From the NCBI RefSeq assembly GCF_037646345.1, contig NZ_JBBEWR010000002.1:1-64000 (forward strand): a stretch of DNA of 64,000 nucleotides. Direction: 5' to 3'. Source of the stretch: Ascidiimonas aurantiaca (GTDB lineage Bacteria; Bacteroidota; Bacteroidia; Flavobacteriales; Flavobacteriaceae). Position numbers and translations under genes: made by a program. Positions 1-8,255 of this stretch are shown in pieces; positions within the stretch are counted from its first letter, which is position 1, and each line of letters opens with the position of its first letter. The notes under the pieces are model-generated. The model was not told the origin of the DNA and ran no database searches. It saw only the letters and a list, made by a program, of their open reading frames with translations.

Positions 1-168
1 TCCGGAAAGGTAAGTACTTTTATTAAGATGCAAAAAGATAGTTTCCCTGGGAAGTTTAAAGAAGTTAGTTAAGGGTTCTATGATCTTTTCCTGATCGAAG
101 TTCTGTTGGCCGGATATTCCAAGACACGTAATGAAAGTAAAAAAAAGTGTAATAGCAATTTTTTTCAT
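1..168 (-). CDS. Partial MG2/plug-like envelope protein (N-terminus only)
   Basis: This is the first 56 codons of a gene that runs off the left edge of the window. It begins with a Sec signal peptide (MKKIAITLFF..., ending near GISGQ). The next stretch, including the motif LHLNKSTY, is nearly the same as in the neighbouring 818-residue protein. Over the 56 visible residues 43 are identical, so the two genes are tandem paralogs. The start codon is followed by Lys-Lys as expected for a signal peptide. By analogy with the neighbour it should be a large periplasmic or outer-membrane-associated protein with macroglobulin-like and plug-like domains, but only the N-terminus is seen here. Confidence 0.75.
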   Translation of the reverse strand, partial: MKKIAITLFFTFITCLGISGQQNFDQEKIIEPLTNFFKLPRETIFLHLNKSTYLSG

Positions 169-309
169 AATGCAAAAAAAGAATCTTAATTCATTAAATT
201 TCCTCTTTCCCTGTTTTCAGTTTTATACAAGGGGTTTTATTAAAGAACAGAAATCGCCTTAACCCCAATTTTAGATATGAAAAAAGTACCTTAACAGTAT
301 AAACTTTCT

Positions 310-2766
310 CTAAGGAATCATATTTCCGGATGAAACACTAAGTGTTTTCACGGTTGAATAGAGACTTCCGTCATCTCCCATACCTTCTATAAAAAAGGTC
401 ATGTTTTTAATACCAATATTAGGAATGGTAAAAGAGGCTTCCCCTTTTTTATTAATGAGCACTTCGGGCAACCAGTATATTACCCCATACTCTTCAAAAA
501 CACGACTCTGATAACTCGTATATTTGGGAACATAATATTTTTTGTTTTGCTCAAACCCGTTTTTTACTTCATAAGTAAATACAGGTTCTTTCTTCTCGCC
601 ATCATGCGCAAAAGGAAGGATCTCATCGCGGTTAGTATATATTCTAATAACTCCGCCGGCACCTCTTACACCTTCAGAAGATCCTGATTTGTCAATAAAA
701 ATGCTGTGTATTTGTGAAGTGGGTAGATTATATAAAAAATTAGAGAATTCTTCCTGCCCAATTAACCGCATATCATCAAAATAAATAATAGGTCGGGCTC
801 TTCCAGAATTTTCAGCTCCCAGGCTAAATGATTGGGTGAGCCTGTTCAATATATCTACACCCAACGGGCCAATAAATACTTCATAACCACGAGATTGAAT
901 AAGATCTGTTACTAACGGATATTGAAAAGCTACATTTTTTGTAACCCTTAAGAGCCGGTTTCTGTAAATTTTCGGAACAAAAACATCATCTTCGGGTTTT
1001 TTCTGCCACTCATCTTTGGTAATTACTACTTCTTCCAGGGCTATGGTATTATCCGGTAAAATAAATGTAGGTATCGTTTCCTTTTTTTCACCGGCCTTTG
1101 TTACGGGATTGCTGTACAGTCCTGAATATGCCCATGTATTTTTTAATCGGTCTTTTTGATTTTCAGATGTCAGATTTAAGTACATATTGGGCCGTACGAG
1201 ATCTCCATTCTTTTTGGAAATGGAGAACGTTAACTTTTCTCCATTTTCGGGAAAAAAGTCCTTTATGGAAAATGTATTATTGGGAACAGAAAGGTCAACC
1301 GTCTGAGAGGAGTGATTTTTAGTAGCATGCATGAGTACCTGAGATTTGGCACCTATTTCCATATTCATACCGCCTTTTAGAAAGATACCTCTTTCAAAAA
1401 TATATTTTTGTTTGGGGGGGCTGGTGGTAATTACATTCCAGTCATACTTACTCCAACCCTGTGTTAGTAACAGCAGATCGAGTTCATATAGTTTTTTTGG
1501 AGTGATATTCCTAAAATAATATACTGCATTTTCAATTACTCCTTTTACGTAAGGTTTCAGGTGAAAGGTACTGTAGATATTATCGCGATGCTGATAGGAG
1601 ATCGTAGTTTCAGGTAATACGGATATACTAAGATTTTGTAGTACTTTAGGAGCTCCCGGTATTCTTGCTGAAAACCAGAGAGTATCTTTGTTTACCGATG
1701 CAATGTTTATATCTACCTGTTTAAAATTAACGGAACGGGCATTGAAAAAGAGCCTTTCCAGTATCGGCGCACCATTCTCATCAAGTAAGGTAAAAATATT
1801 CATGCCTTTGTGTAAGAGGTCTTTAGCAATGAGATAGGAGCTTTCCAGTTTGCCCTTTTCAAAAACAACATCAATCTTTCGTGCCAGTCCATCTCTGTGT
1901 ATAATGAGATAAAAAGGTTTATTCTCTATTTTGGCATAGGTAGCTGCATTGGTACGGAAGGTAACAAACATATCATCGGTATCTTCACCCGTATAAGCGA
2001 TATTGATGGTAATACCTTCTGCCTGTGGTAACGGTAGGGGATAGGTTTTTTCTTTTCCATCGTTAAATGTAAGGGTAGCATAATACCGGGTATTGGTTTC
2101 AGAAGTCAAATCAAATTTGCCATGGCCATAGGGTGAAGTGACGAAATCGGTAATAACATCTCCTTTGTTATTTTTAATAATACCCTTGTTTATGTTTACC
2201 CCCTGTCCCAGGTTATTAAGCACCTTAACGGCTAGGGTATTTTGAGTTCCTGCTATAAAATTTCCTCCTTCCGGCATAAACTGTACATCATATTGGGTCA
2301 CCTTATTGTTGGCAGAAGGTAAGGGAGATTCATTTAATATGGTTATTTTCTGAATAAATGCTCCTTCCTCATTGAAATTTTTCATCCAGTTGGTGGAAGC
2401 TTTCATATAGTAGTCTCCGCTGGTAAGCGTTGAGTCTAAGGCAAAACTACCTTTTACATAGCCATTTTTGGCGAGAAAGAGTTTTTTATCGATTTGTATG
2501 CCCAGGCTGTCATAAAGCCCCACGTACACGTTGGAAGTCTCATAAAAAACAGTATCTTTTCTGCGATTGTAGATGTAACCTTTAAACCAAAGATCTTCTC
2601 CGGTAACATAGGTACTTTTATTAAGGTGCAAAAAAATAGTTTCTCTGGGGAGTTTAAAAAAACTGGTTAAGGGTTCTATGATCTTTTCCTTATCGAAGTT
2701 TTGTTGGCCATATACCCCAAAACATGTAATGAAGATAAGAAAGAAAATAACAGCAAATTTTTTCAT
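310..2766 (-). CDS. MG2-domain / TonB plug-like envelope protein
   Basis: This 818-residue protein has a Sec signal peptide (residues 1-20, ending VYGQ). It continues with an MG2-like macroglobulin segment (LNKSTYVTGEDLWFKGY, about residues 48-64), a pattern common in large Bacteroidota envelope proteins. Near residues 580-720 there is a TonB-receptor plug-like segment: ALEEVVITKD, then RPIIYFDDMRL, then RGAGGVIRIYTNRDE. No beta-barrel follows, so it is not a complete TonB-dependent receptor. The C-terminal 100 residues resemble an alpha-2-macroglobulin-type beta domain. It sits 141 nt upstream of a tandem paralog in the same direction. A role in outer-membrane transport or envelope assembly is inferred only. 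Confidence 0.7.
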   Translation of the reverse strand: MKKFAVIFFLIFITCFGVYGQQNFDKEKIIEPLTSFFKLPRETIFLHLNKSTYVTGEDLWFKGYIYNRRKDTVFYETSNVYVGLYDSLGIQIDKKLFLAKNGYVKGSFALDSTLTSGDYYMKASTNWMKNFNEEGAFIQKITILNESPLPSANNKVTQYDVQFMPEGGNFIAGTQNTLAVKVLNNLGQGVNINKGIIKNNKGDVITDFVTSPYGHGKFDLTSETNTRYYATLTFNDGKEKTYPLPLPQAEGITINIAYTGEDTDDMFVTFRTNAATYAKIENKPFYLIIHRDGLARKIDVVFEKGKLESSYLIAKDLLHKGMNIFTLLDENGAPILERLFFNARSVNFKQVDINIASVNKDTLWFSARIPGAPKVLQNLSISVLPETTISYQHRDNIYSTFHLKPYVKGVIENAVYYFRNITPKKLYELDLLLLTQGWSKYDWNVITTSPPKQKYIFERGIFLKGGMNMEIGAKSQVLMHATKNHSSQTVDLSVPNNTFSIKDFFPENGEKLTFSISKKNGDLVRPNMYLNLTSENQKDRLKNTWAYSGLYSNPVTKAGEKKETIPTFILPDNTIALEEVVITKDEWQKKPEDDVFVPKIYRNRLLRVTKNVAFQYPLVTDLIQSRGYEVFIGPLGVDILNRLTQSFSLGAENSGRARPIIYFDDMRLIGQEEFSNFLYNLPTSQIHSIFIDKSGSSEGVRGAGGVIRIYTNRDEILPFAHDGEKKEPVFTYEVKNGFEQNKKYYVPKYTSYQSRVFEEYGVIYWLPEVLINKKGEASFTIPNIGIKNMTFFIEGMGDDGSLYSTVKTLSVSSGNMIP

Positions 2767-3003
2767 AGTATAAATATACGGCTTACGTAGCTGTAAAATT
2801 GTTAATTTTTTTTTAATTCAAACAGAGTACTTTTGTTTTTAATGTAAATAATTTAGCTTTTGATTAAAAAGATTAATGTATTTTCTTTTTTTTGCTAAAA
2901 AAATAAGAATTTCTTCATAAAGGTATAGTTAGAGTTGGAAAGGTGCTTACAATAGATATATATGTACTTTTAAAACGTTTTTACGTATATTGACCATAAA
3001 AAA

Positions 3004-3822
3004 ATGCTCCTGATAATCATGGTCATACTGCTAAGTCTGTTCTTGTCAGGTATTTTTTTGTTCTTTTTTCTGGAAGCAGTATATGCTAAAATATGGAGGA
3101 AACCTTTTTTAACATATACCCATATTTTTTTACAAACGCCACTTACCAGTGACATTGAATTTATTCACAAAAACTTTCCCTTTTATGAGAAGCTATCACC
3201 ACGGAAACAAAAAATTTTTGGACACCGGCTGGTGAGGTTTATCAAGAGTAAAGAGTTTATAAGTAGAGGAGGGGTGCCTATAACACGAGAAATGAAGTTG
3301 CTTATTGGCGGTACGGCCATAATGCTCACTTTTGGTATGCGAAAGTACAGTATGCCCTCGGTTAAAAGATTTGTGATCTATCCATCGCAATATGAATCCG
3401 TTATAAGCCGTGCAGAGCATTTGGGAGAATTCAACCCGGGATTAAAAACAATTGCTTTTTCGTGGCGGGATTTTATGAACGGGCATAAAGTAGCCCATGA
3501 CAATCTTAATTTGGGCATTCATGAAATGGCCCATGCACTTAGTTATGAAAGTTTAAGACTAAACCATATAAGCGCAGTGTTGTTTGCTGACGGTTTATAT
3601 AAAATTGATATGTTGCTTAAAAATAATGCCTTTATATCACGTTTAGAACGATCATCATACCTAAGACCTTATGCACGTGTAAATAAATATGAATTCTTTG
3701 CAGTAGCCCTGGAACATTTTATTGAAACACCCTACGATTTTCACCAACAATACCCGGAACTTTACAGAATTCTGCATGAAATGCTTAATTATAAGTTTGA
3801 AAAACCACATTTTTCAGTATAA
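3004..3822 (+). CDS. MtfA-type zinc peptidase, membrane-anchored
   Basis: This 272-residue protein starts with one hydrophobic N-terminal segment (residues 1-24). The soluble part contains the zinc-peptidase signature HEMAH at residues 173-177. A downstream FFAVALEHFIE segment probably supplies the third ligand, a Glu. This arrangement matches the MtfA/peptidase M90 family, in which E. coli MtfA is a metallopeptidase linked to the glucose regulator Mlc. Bacteroidota homologues usually carry the extra N-terminal anchor seen here. The gene stands alone, divergent from the MG2 protein and followed by a 540-nt spacer. The family assignment is solid; the substrate is unknown. Confidence 0.82.
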   Translation: MLLIIMVILLSLFLSGIFLFFFLEAVYAKIWRKPFLTYTHIFLQTPLTSDIEFIHKNFPFYEKLSPRKQKIFGHRLVRFIKSKEFISRGGVPITREMKLLIGGTAIMLTFGMRKYSMPSVKRFVIYPSQYESVISRAEHLGEFNPGLKTIAFSWRDFMNGHKVAHDNLNLGIHEMAHALSYESLRLNHISAVLFADGLYKIDMLLKNNAFISRLERSSYLRPYARVNKYEFFAVALEHFIETPYDFHQQYPELYRILHEMLNYKFEKPHFSV

Positions 3823-4365
3823 CATTATTTGTAATATCAGGGTTTACAATAAAATAATTATGGTTATCACGTTTTGCTACATACTTAAATTTTAACAAAA
3901 AAATAGTAAAATATGAGGTTTTCCGTAATTTGGTATTCCATTTTAAGCCTTTTGATGAGGTTTTCCCGTATAAATCACACTAATACCAAAAAAGCTGTTT
4001 TTAAAGTAGGAAAAAAATGGCCAATAATTTAGCTTTGAAATAAGGTAAAGCGGACTTAAATACACATTAACAGAAATAAACGTGACCTCTACACTTTACA
4101 TTCTGTTTCAGTGTTCATAAAATGCTTGGGGGCTTATAAAAGGGTTTATATTTGAACCCTATACTTCCTTATATTTATAATGTACACTGTCTAGTGGATT
4201 ACCAGTTATCGCTGCCGGTAAATACATCCGGACGTTATGCAGAAAAATATGCCGGTTTTACAAATGAATAGGAAATGTTTACGATCCTAGGTCCTATCGG
4301 TTTTCGAGCTTTCCGATGGGGCTGATACTTCAGGGCATTCGTGTAATTACGGATGTCCTGATTTT
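3823..4365. other. Intergenic spacer without a recognisable gene
   Basis: This 543-nt AT-rich spacer lies between the convergent peptidase gene and ypdA. I see no credible coding sequence. It contains a TATATTTG box on the plus strand (4147-4154) with nothing plausible downstream, and a short inverted repeat with arms GGGTT/AACCC at about 4142-4159 that lacks a T-run. Confidence 0.5.
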
Positions 4366-5340
4366 TTATTTGAGCATCAGTTTTTTGCCTATGTCATTGA
4401 TAATCAAACCGGCATGTATTCTTGAATTTTCAATGAACCATTTATGTGTATCCATACCTCCACAGATCACTCCTGCAAGATACATATTTTCTATATTGGT
4501 TTCCATAGTTTCAGGGTTATAGTGGGGATATTTCTTTCCATCGTTTGACAGATGTATGCCCGTGTTTTCAAGAAAACTGAAATCCGGCCTGTACCCTGTA
4601 AGAGCCAGTACAAAATCATTTTCAAGTACCGTATTTCCTTCCGGAGACTGAATATGTACTTTATCAGTTGCTATATGTGTTACGTGGCTTTTAAAGAACA
4701 CTTTAATGCTCCCTTCGGCAATACGGTTTTCAATATCGGGCTTCACCCAATATTTTACCCGATCCCCAATACCCTCTGCCCGCACTACCATTGTTACCTG
4801 TGCTCCTTTTCTATAACATTCTAAAGCAGCATCTACGGCAGAATTACTGGCGCCTATAACGACCAGTTTACTATGAGCATAGTAATGAGGATCTTTATAG
4901 TAGTGCGATACTTTAGGAAGCTCTTCTCCAGGTATATTAAGTGTGTTGGGAATATCATAAAAGCCTGTGGCTATGATAACGTTGCGTGCCTTATAAGAAT
5001 CTTTATGGGTGCATACTTCGAAGAGTTGTTCTTTTTTAGTAACAGATATGACTTTTTCAAAAAGCCTGACATGTATTTTGTGATCGCTGACAATCCTGCG
5101 GTAATACTCGAGAGCTTCTGCTCTTCTAGGCTTATTTTCTTTACTAATAAATGGGATATGGTCTATTTCCAACTTCTCTGAAGTTGAAAAGAATTGCATA
5201 TTGGACGGGTAGTTAAAAAGGGAATTTACAATACATCCTTTTTCGATGATCACTGTATTGAGCCCTTTTTTTTGAGCCTCCAGGGCACAGGCAATACCAA
5301 TAGGGCCACCACCTATAATGATCACATCAAATACCCTCAT
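4366..5340 (-). CDS. ypdA: YpdA-family FAD-dependent disulfide reductase
   Basis: This 324-residue flavoprotein has an N-terminal FAD-binding Rossmann motif (IIIGGGPIGIA, residues 8-18) and a second NAD(P)H-binding motif (VVIGASNSAVDAA, about residues 160-172). A C-terminal segment YLAGVICGG fits the second FAD contact. No thioredoxin-reductase CxxC pair is present, which fits YpdA, the putative bacillithiol disulfide reductase of low-molecular-weight thiol metabolism. The start codon overlaps the rpe stop by 4 nt (ATGA), so the two genes are translationally coupled. Bacillithiol use in this organism is an inference; the bacillithiol biosynthesis genes are not in the window. Confidence 0.85.
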   Translation of the reverse strand: MRVFDVIIIGGGPIGIACALEAQKKGLNTVIIEKGCIVNSLFNYPSNMQFFSTSEKLEIDHIPFISKENKPRRAEALEYYRRIVSDHKIHVRLFEKVISVTKKEQLFEVCTHKDSYKARNVIIATGFYDIPNTLNIPGEELPKVSHYYKDPHYYAHSKLVVIGASNSAVDAALECYRKGAQVTMVVRAEGIGDRVKYWVKPDIENRIAEGSIKVFFKSHVTHIATDKVHIQSPEGNTVLENDFVLALTGYRPDFSFLENTGIHLSNDGKKYPHYNPETMETNIENMYLAGVICGGMDTHKWFIENSRIHAGLIINDIGKKLMLK

Positions 5341-5999
5341 GGGGAAATCAGGCTTTTAAGCTCTGCTATGGTTTTATCAGGATATTCACTTTTAAAAACA
5401 AAACTTCCGGCCACCAGAACATCAGCGCCTTTTTCTGCCAGAGCTTCTGCATTGGCAGAGGTGACACCTCCATCGATCTCGATAAGTGTATTTGCTTTTT
5501 TCGCTCTTATTATTTCTCGTAACCGGGTTACTTTGTTATAGGTATTTTCTATAAAAGACTGTCCTCCAAACCCGGGATTAACGCTCATTACACATACCAG
5601 GTCAATATCGTTTATAATGTCTTCTAAAAGATGTGCGCTGGTATGGGGGTTTAACGCCACTCCAGCCTTCATTCCGGCTTTTTTAATAGCTTGCAGGGTA
5701 CGGTGCAGGTGGGGGCAGGCTTCGTAATGCACAGTCAAGATGTTAGCTCCTAAACTGGCAAATGTATTGATATAACGATCAGGATCTACAATCATTAAAT
5801 GCACATCAATGGTTTTTTGTGCGTGTTTGGTAATGGCTTCCAGTACGGGCATGCCAAATGATATATTGGGTACAAAAACTCCGTCCATAATATCAATGTG
5901 AAACCAGTCTGCCTGGCTGTGGTTTATCATTTCAATATCCCGTTGCAGATTTGCAAAATCGGCAGCAAGAATAGAAGGTGCTATAATTTTAGAATCCAT
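5337..5999 (-). CDS. rpe: Ribulose-phosphate 3-epimerase
   Basis: This 220-residue TIM-barrel enzyme interconverts ribulose 5-phosphate and xylulose 5-phosphate in the pentose phosphate pathway. Visible family motifs are IAPSILAADFANL at the N-terminus, the metal-site segment HIDIMDGVFVPN, VHLMI, VMSVNPGFGGQ and the C-terminal phosphate-binding EIDGGV and VAGSFVF. The length is typical. A TATCTTTG -7 box lies 26 nt upstream of the start. ypdA follows with a 4-nt overlap. The identification is secure. Confidence 0.96.
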   Translation of the reverse strand: MDSKIIAPSILAADFANLQRDIEMINHSQADWFHIDIMDGVFVPNISFGMPVLEAITKHAQKTIDVHLMIVDPDRYINTFASLGANILTVHYEACPHLHRTLQAIKKAGMKAGVALNPHTSAHLLEDIINDIDLVCVMSVNPGFGGQSFIENTYNKVTRLREIIRAKKANTLIEIDGGVTSANAEALAEKGADVLVAGSFVFKSEYPDKTIAELKSLISP

Positions 6000-6024
6000 T
6001 TTTGAGGAGTTGACAATTGCCCTG

Positions 6025-6032
6025 CAAAGATA
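6025..6032 (-). promoter_or_regulatory. Predicted -7 box of rpe promoter
   Basis: TATCTTTG on the minus strand matches the Bacteroidota -7 consensus TAnnTTTG exactly. It lies 26 nt upstream of the rpe ATG. No clear TTG -33 box was found. Confidence 0.55.
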
Positions 6033-6104
6033 GGAAAGCCGGAGCAGAACGTAAAAAGTAAATTAAATGGCTGGCAATTAGATTTTTAAATACAATATGT
6101 GAAA

Positions 6105-6127
6105 AACCCCGGTAATCAGCCGGGGTT
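6105..6127 (-). terminator. Intrinsic terminator after rpoD
   Basis: An 8-bp GC-rich stem (AACCCCGG/CCGGGGTT) with a 7-nt loop is followed on the minus strand by a T-run. It lies about 130 nt past the rpoD stop and before rpe. Confidence 0.75.
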
Positions 6128-6257
6128 CATTCATCAATCAAAAAACGAACAGTTATGATAAACTGTTGTAGTTGTAAATATTGTTAAGATATATTTCATG
6201 CAAAAATGACTTTCGCAAAATACGAAAAATAGTTCATATTACGTAATCTGGATAAAA

Positions 6258-7121
6258 TTATCCGAGGTATGTTTTCAGTATTTTACTTCTTGAAGTGTGT
6301 TTTAACCTTCTAATGGCTTTTTCTTTAATCTGCCTTACACGTTCACGCGTAAGGTCAAAAGTTTCTCCTATTTCTTCCAGTGTCATAGGGTGTTGATCTC
6401 CCAGACCAAAATAGAGCCGTATCACATCTGCCTCTCTGGGCGTAAGTGTTTCCAGTGCTCTTTCTATTTCAGTTCTAAGTGATTCGTGTAACAATTCCCT
6501 ATCTGGATTTGGCGATTCACCACTTCTTAAAACATCGTAAAGGTTAGAATCTTCTCCTTCTACCAAAGGTGCATCCATAGAAACATGACGCCCGGAGTTT
6601 TTCATAGATTCTTTTACGTCGTTTACGGTCATATCCAGTTCTTTCGCAATCTCCTCTGCAGAGGGAACACGCTCATGCGCCTGCTCAAGAAAGGCGTAGG
6701 TTTTATTGATCTTGTTAATAGAACCAATTTTATTAAGGGGAAGACGTACTATCCTTGATTGTTCTGCCAGTGCCTGAAGAATGGATTGACGTATCCACCA
6801 TACGGCATACGAAATGAATTTAAAACCACGTGTCTCATCAAACCTTTGTGCTGCTTTGATAAGGCCCAGGTTGCCTTCATTAATAAGATCAGGCAGGGTT
6901 AAGCCTTGATTTTGGTATTGCTTGGCTACAGAAACTACAAATCGTAAATTAGCCTTGGTAAGTTTTTCCAGTGCTCTTTGGTCTCCGGCTTTTATCTTTT
7001 GTGCTAATTCTACTTCTTCATCTGCGGTAATTAAATCAACTTTTCCTATTTCCTGAAGATATTTATCTAAAGATGCAGTTTCTCTGTTGGTAACCTGCTT
7101 GGTAATTTTGAGTTGTCTCAT
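6258..7121 (-). CDS. rpoD: Primary RNA polymerase sigma factor (RpoD/SigA)
   Basis: This 287-residue protein is a short sigma-70 primary factor of the Bacteroidota type. Region 1.2 starts with DKYLQEIGKVDLITADEEVELA. Regions 2.1-2.4 include LRFVVSVAKQYQ, LPDLINEGNLGLIKAA and the promoter-melting and -10-reading segment GFKFISYAVWWIRQSI. Region 3 follows, then region 4.2 with the helix-turn-helix LEEIGETFDLTRERVRQI. The large N-terminal region 1.1 of proteobacterial RpoD is absent, as is normal for this phylum. A strong GGAG ribosome-binding site (GAAGGAG) precedes the start, and a hairpin terminator follows. This factor should read the TAnnTTTG promoters listed in this annotation. Confidence 0.96.
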   Translation of the reverse strand: MRQLKITKQVTNRETASLDKYLQEIGKVDLITADEEVELAQKIKAGDQRALEKLTKANLRFVVSVAKQYQNQGLTLPDLINEGNLGLIKAAQRFDETRGFKFISYAVWWIRQSILQALAEQSRIVRLPLNKIGSINKINKTYAFLEQAHERVPSAEEIAKELDMTVNDVKESMKNSGRHVSMDAPLVEGEDSNLYDVLRSGESPNPDRELLHESLRTEIERALETLTPREADVIRLYFGLGDQHPMTLEEIGETFDLTRERVRQIKEKAIRRLKHTSRSKILKTYLG

Positions 7122-7242
7122 GTATTATTTCTCCTTCAAATTATGTTTATCACAATTGCTATCATATATTTATACGTAGAGTGTAACCAAAATGTTACAT
7201 AAAAACCAAATTATTTTTAAAAATTACCTGTAGGCTGGTTTT

Positions 7243-8145
7243 TTATTTTTCCAGAAGTATTCTTGTTTGAGAAAGTTTTTTTGAGTTAACTACTTGATCT
7301 ATAAAGAAGTAAATTTCCTGCATTCTGTCAAAAGGTATTTTGAATATATTGTGGCCTGCTCCTTTAAAACTATAAAACAAAAAACTTTGATCAAGGTCTT
7401 CCAGTTTTTTTACAATGGTAGCCGAACCGTCCAGCATGATGTATCCCGGAGTATTTTGTTCACAATAATGATGAGGTGCAGAATCATAAGGCACCAGAGG
7501 GTCTGCGGTTCCGTGAAAGAATACACCGGGAACAGCATTTTCTTTGGTGATATAGCGTATATCTAAAAGTGCCCCGGCAAGGCTCACCACAACAGCAGGC
7601 TTTATATGGGCATATTTTTTATCGGCATTGACCACCTCACGATTATAGGCAGCGATAAGGATACCTTCTGCACCGGCACTGCTCCCGGCCAGAATGATAC
7701 GTTGTTCATCAATTTGTAGTTTCTCTTTTTGGTTCACCAAAAACAAAAGTGCATCCAGAATATCTGTAGTAACGGCCCTGAAAGTTTCTATTTTTTCAGA
7801 AGCCGGGCAGTCACAGCTAAAGCTTTTTCCTTTTCTGGTAAGACGGTAGGACAATGAAGCAACGGCATACCCTCTGGAAGCGGTACTATATGCCAGTTTT
7901 ACGATCTCCTTATGATCGCGCTTTCCAGATGAAAATCCGCCCCCGTGTACAAAAACAAATAGCGGTCTTTTTGAGAGAGTATCTTTAACCGGTTGATAAA
8001 AATCCAGGTCCAGTGAGATACCGTCTTTTTGTATATAACTCATGGTTTCTACATGAATATTTGAAAATACGGAATCTATATAGCGTTCCTGTGCCGATAA
8101 GAAGGTTACTGCTAAAAAGAACAGAATACTTATGAATTTTGTCAT
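7243..8145 (-). CDS. Secreted alpha/beta-hydrolase (carboxylesterase-like)
   Basis: This 300-residue protein begins with a signal peptide (MTKFISILFFLAVTFLSAQ). The oxyanion-hole motif HGGGFSSG is followed by the nucleophile elbow AGSSAG, with Ser as the presumed nucleophile. A catalytic Asp probably lies in GTADPLVPY and the His in GAGHNIF. This order is typical of bacterial carboxylesterase/BD-FAE-like enzymes exported to the periplasm or cell surface. The gene stands between the pnp terminator and rpoD and is probably transcribed on its own. The substrate cannot be told from sequence. Confidence 0.82.
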   Translation of the reverse strand: MTKFISILFFLAVTFLSAQERYIDSVFSNIHVETMSYIQKDGISLDLDFYQPVKDTLSKRPLFVFVHGGGFSSGKRDHKEIVKLAYSTASRGYAVASLSYRLTRKGKSFSCDCPASEKIETFRAVTTDILDALLFLVNQKEKLQIDEQRIILAGSSAGAEGILIAAYNREVVNADKKYAHIKPAVVVSLAGALLDIRYITKENAVPGVFFHGTADPLVPYDSAPHHYCEQNTPGYIMLDGSATIVKKLEDLDQSFLFYSFKGAGHNIFKIPFDRMQEIYFFIDQVVNSKKLSQTRILLEK

Positions 8146-8206
8146 TTAAAAGTGTATTTATTACGAAAATAGCTATTATTCAAACTTTTGTTGTACAAAG
8201 AGTATA

Positions 8207-8235
8207 AAAAAAGCGCCTTTATACAGGGCGCTTTT
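8207..8235 (-). terminator. Intrinsic terminator after pnp
   Basis: The stem AAAAGCGCC/GGCGCTTTT with a 9-nt loop lies 20 nt past the pnp stop. The A-rich arms give a T-run in minus-strand transcription. Confidence 0.75.
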
Positions 8236-8255
8236 ACATAACATTTTACATACAG

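Noticed and set aside
4147..4154. TATATTTG promoter box on the plus strand
   Set aside because: It is an exact -7 match, but no gene follows on that strand before the convergent ypdA gene.
4316..5541. Plus-strand frames opposite ypdA and rpe
   Set aside because: They are antisense shadows of two well-identified minus-strand genes.
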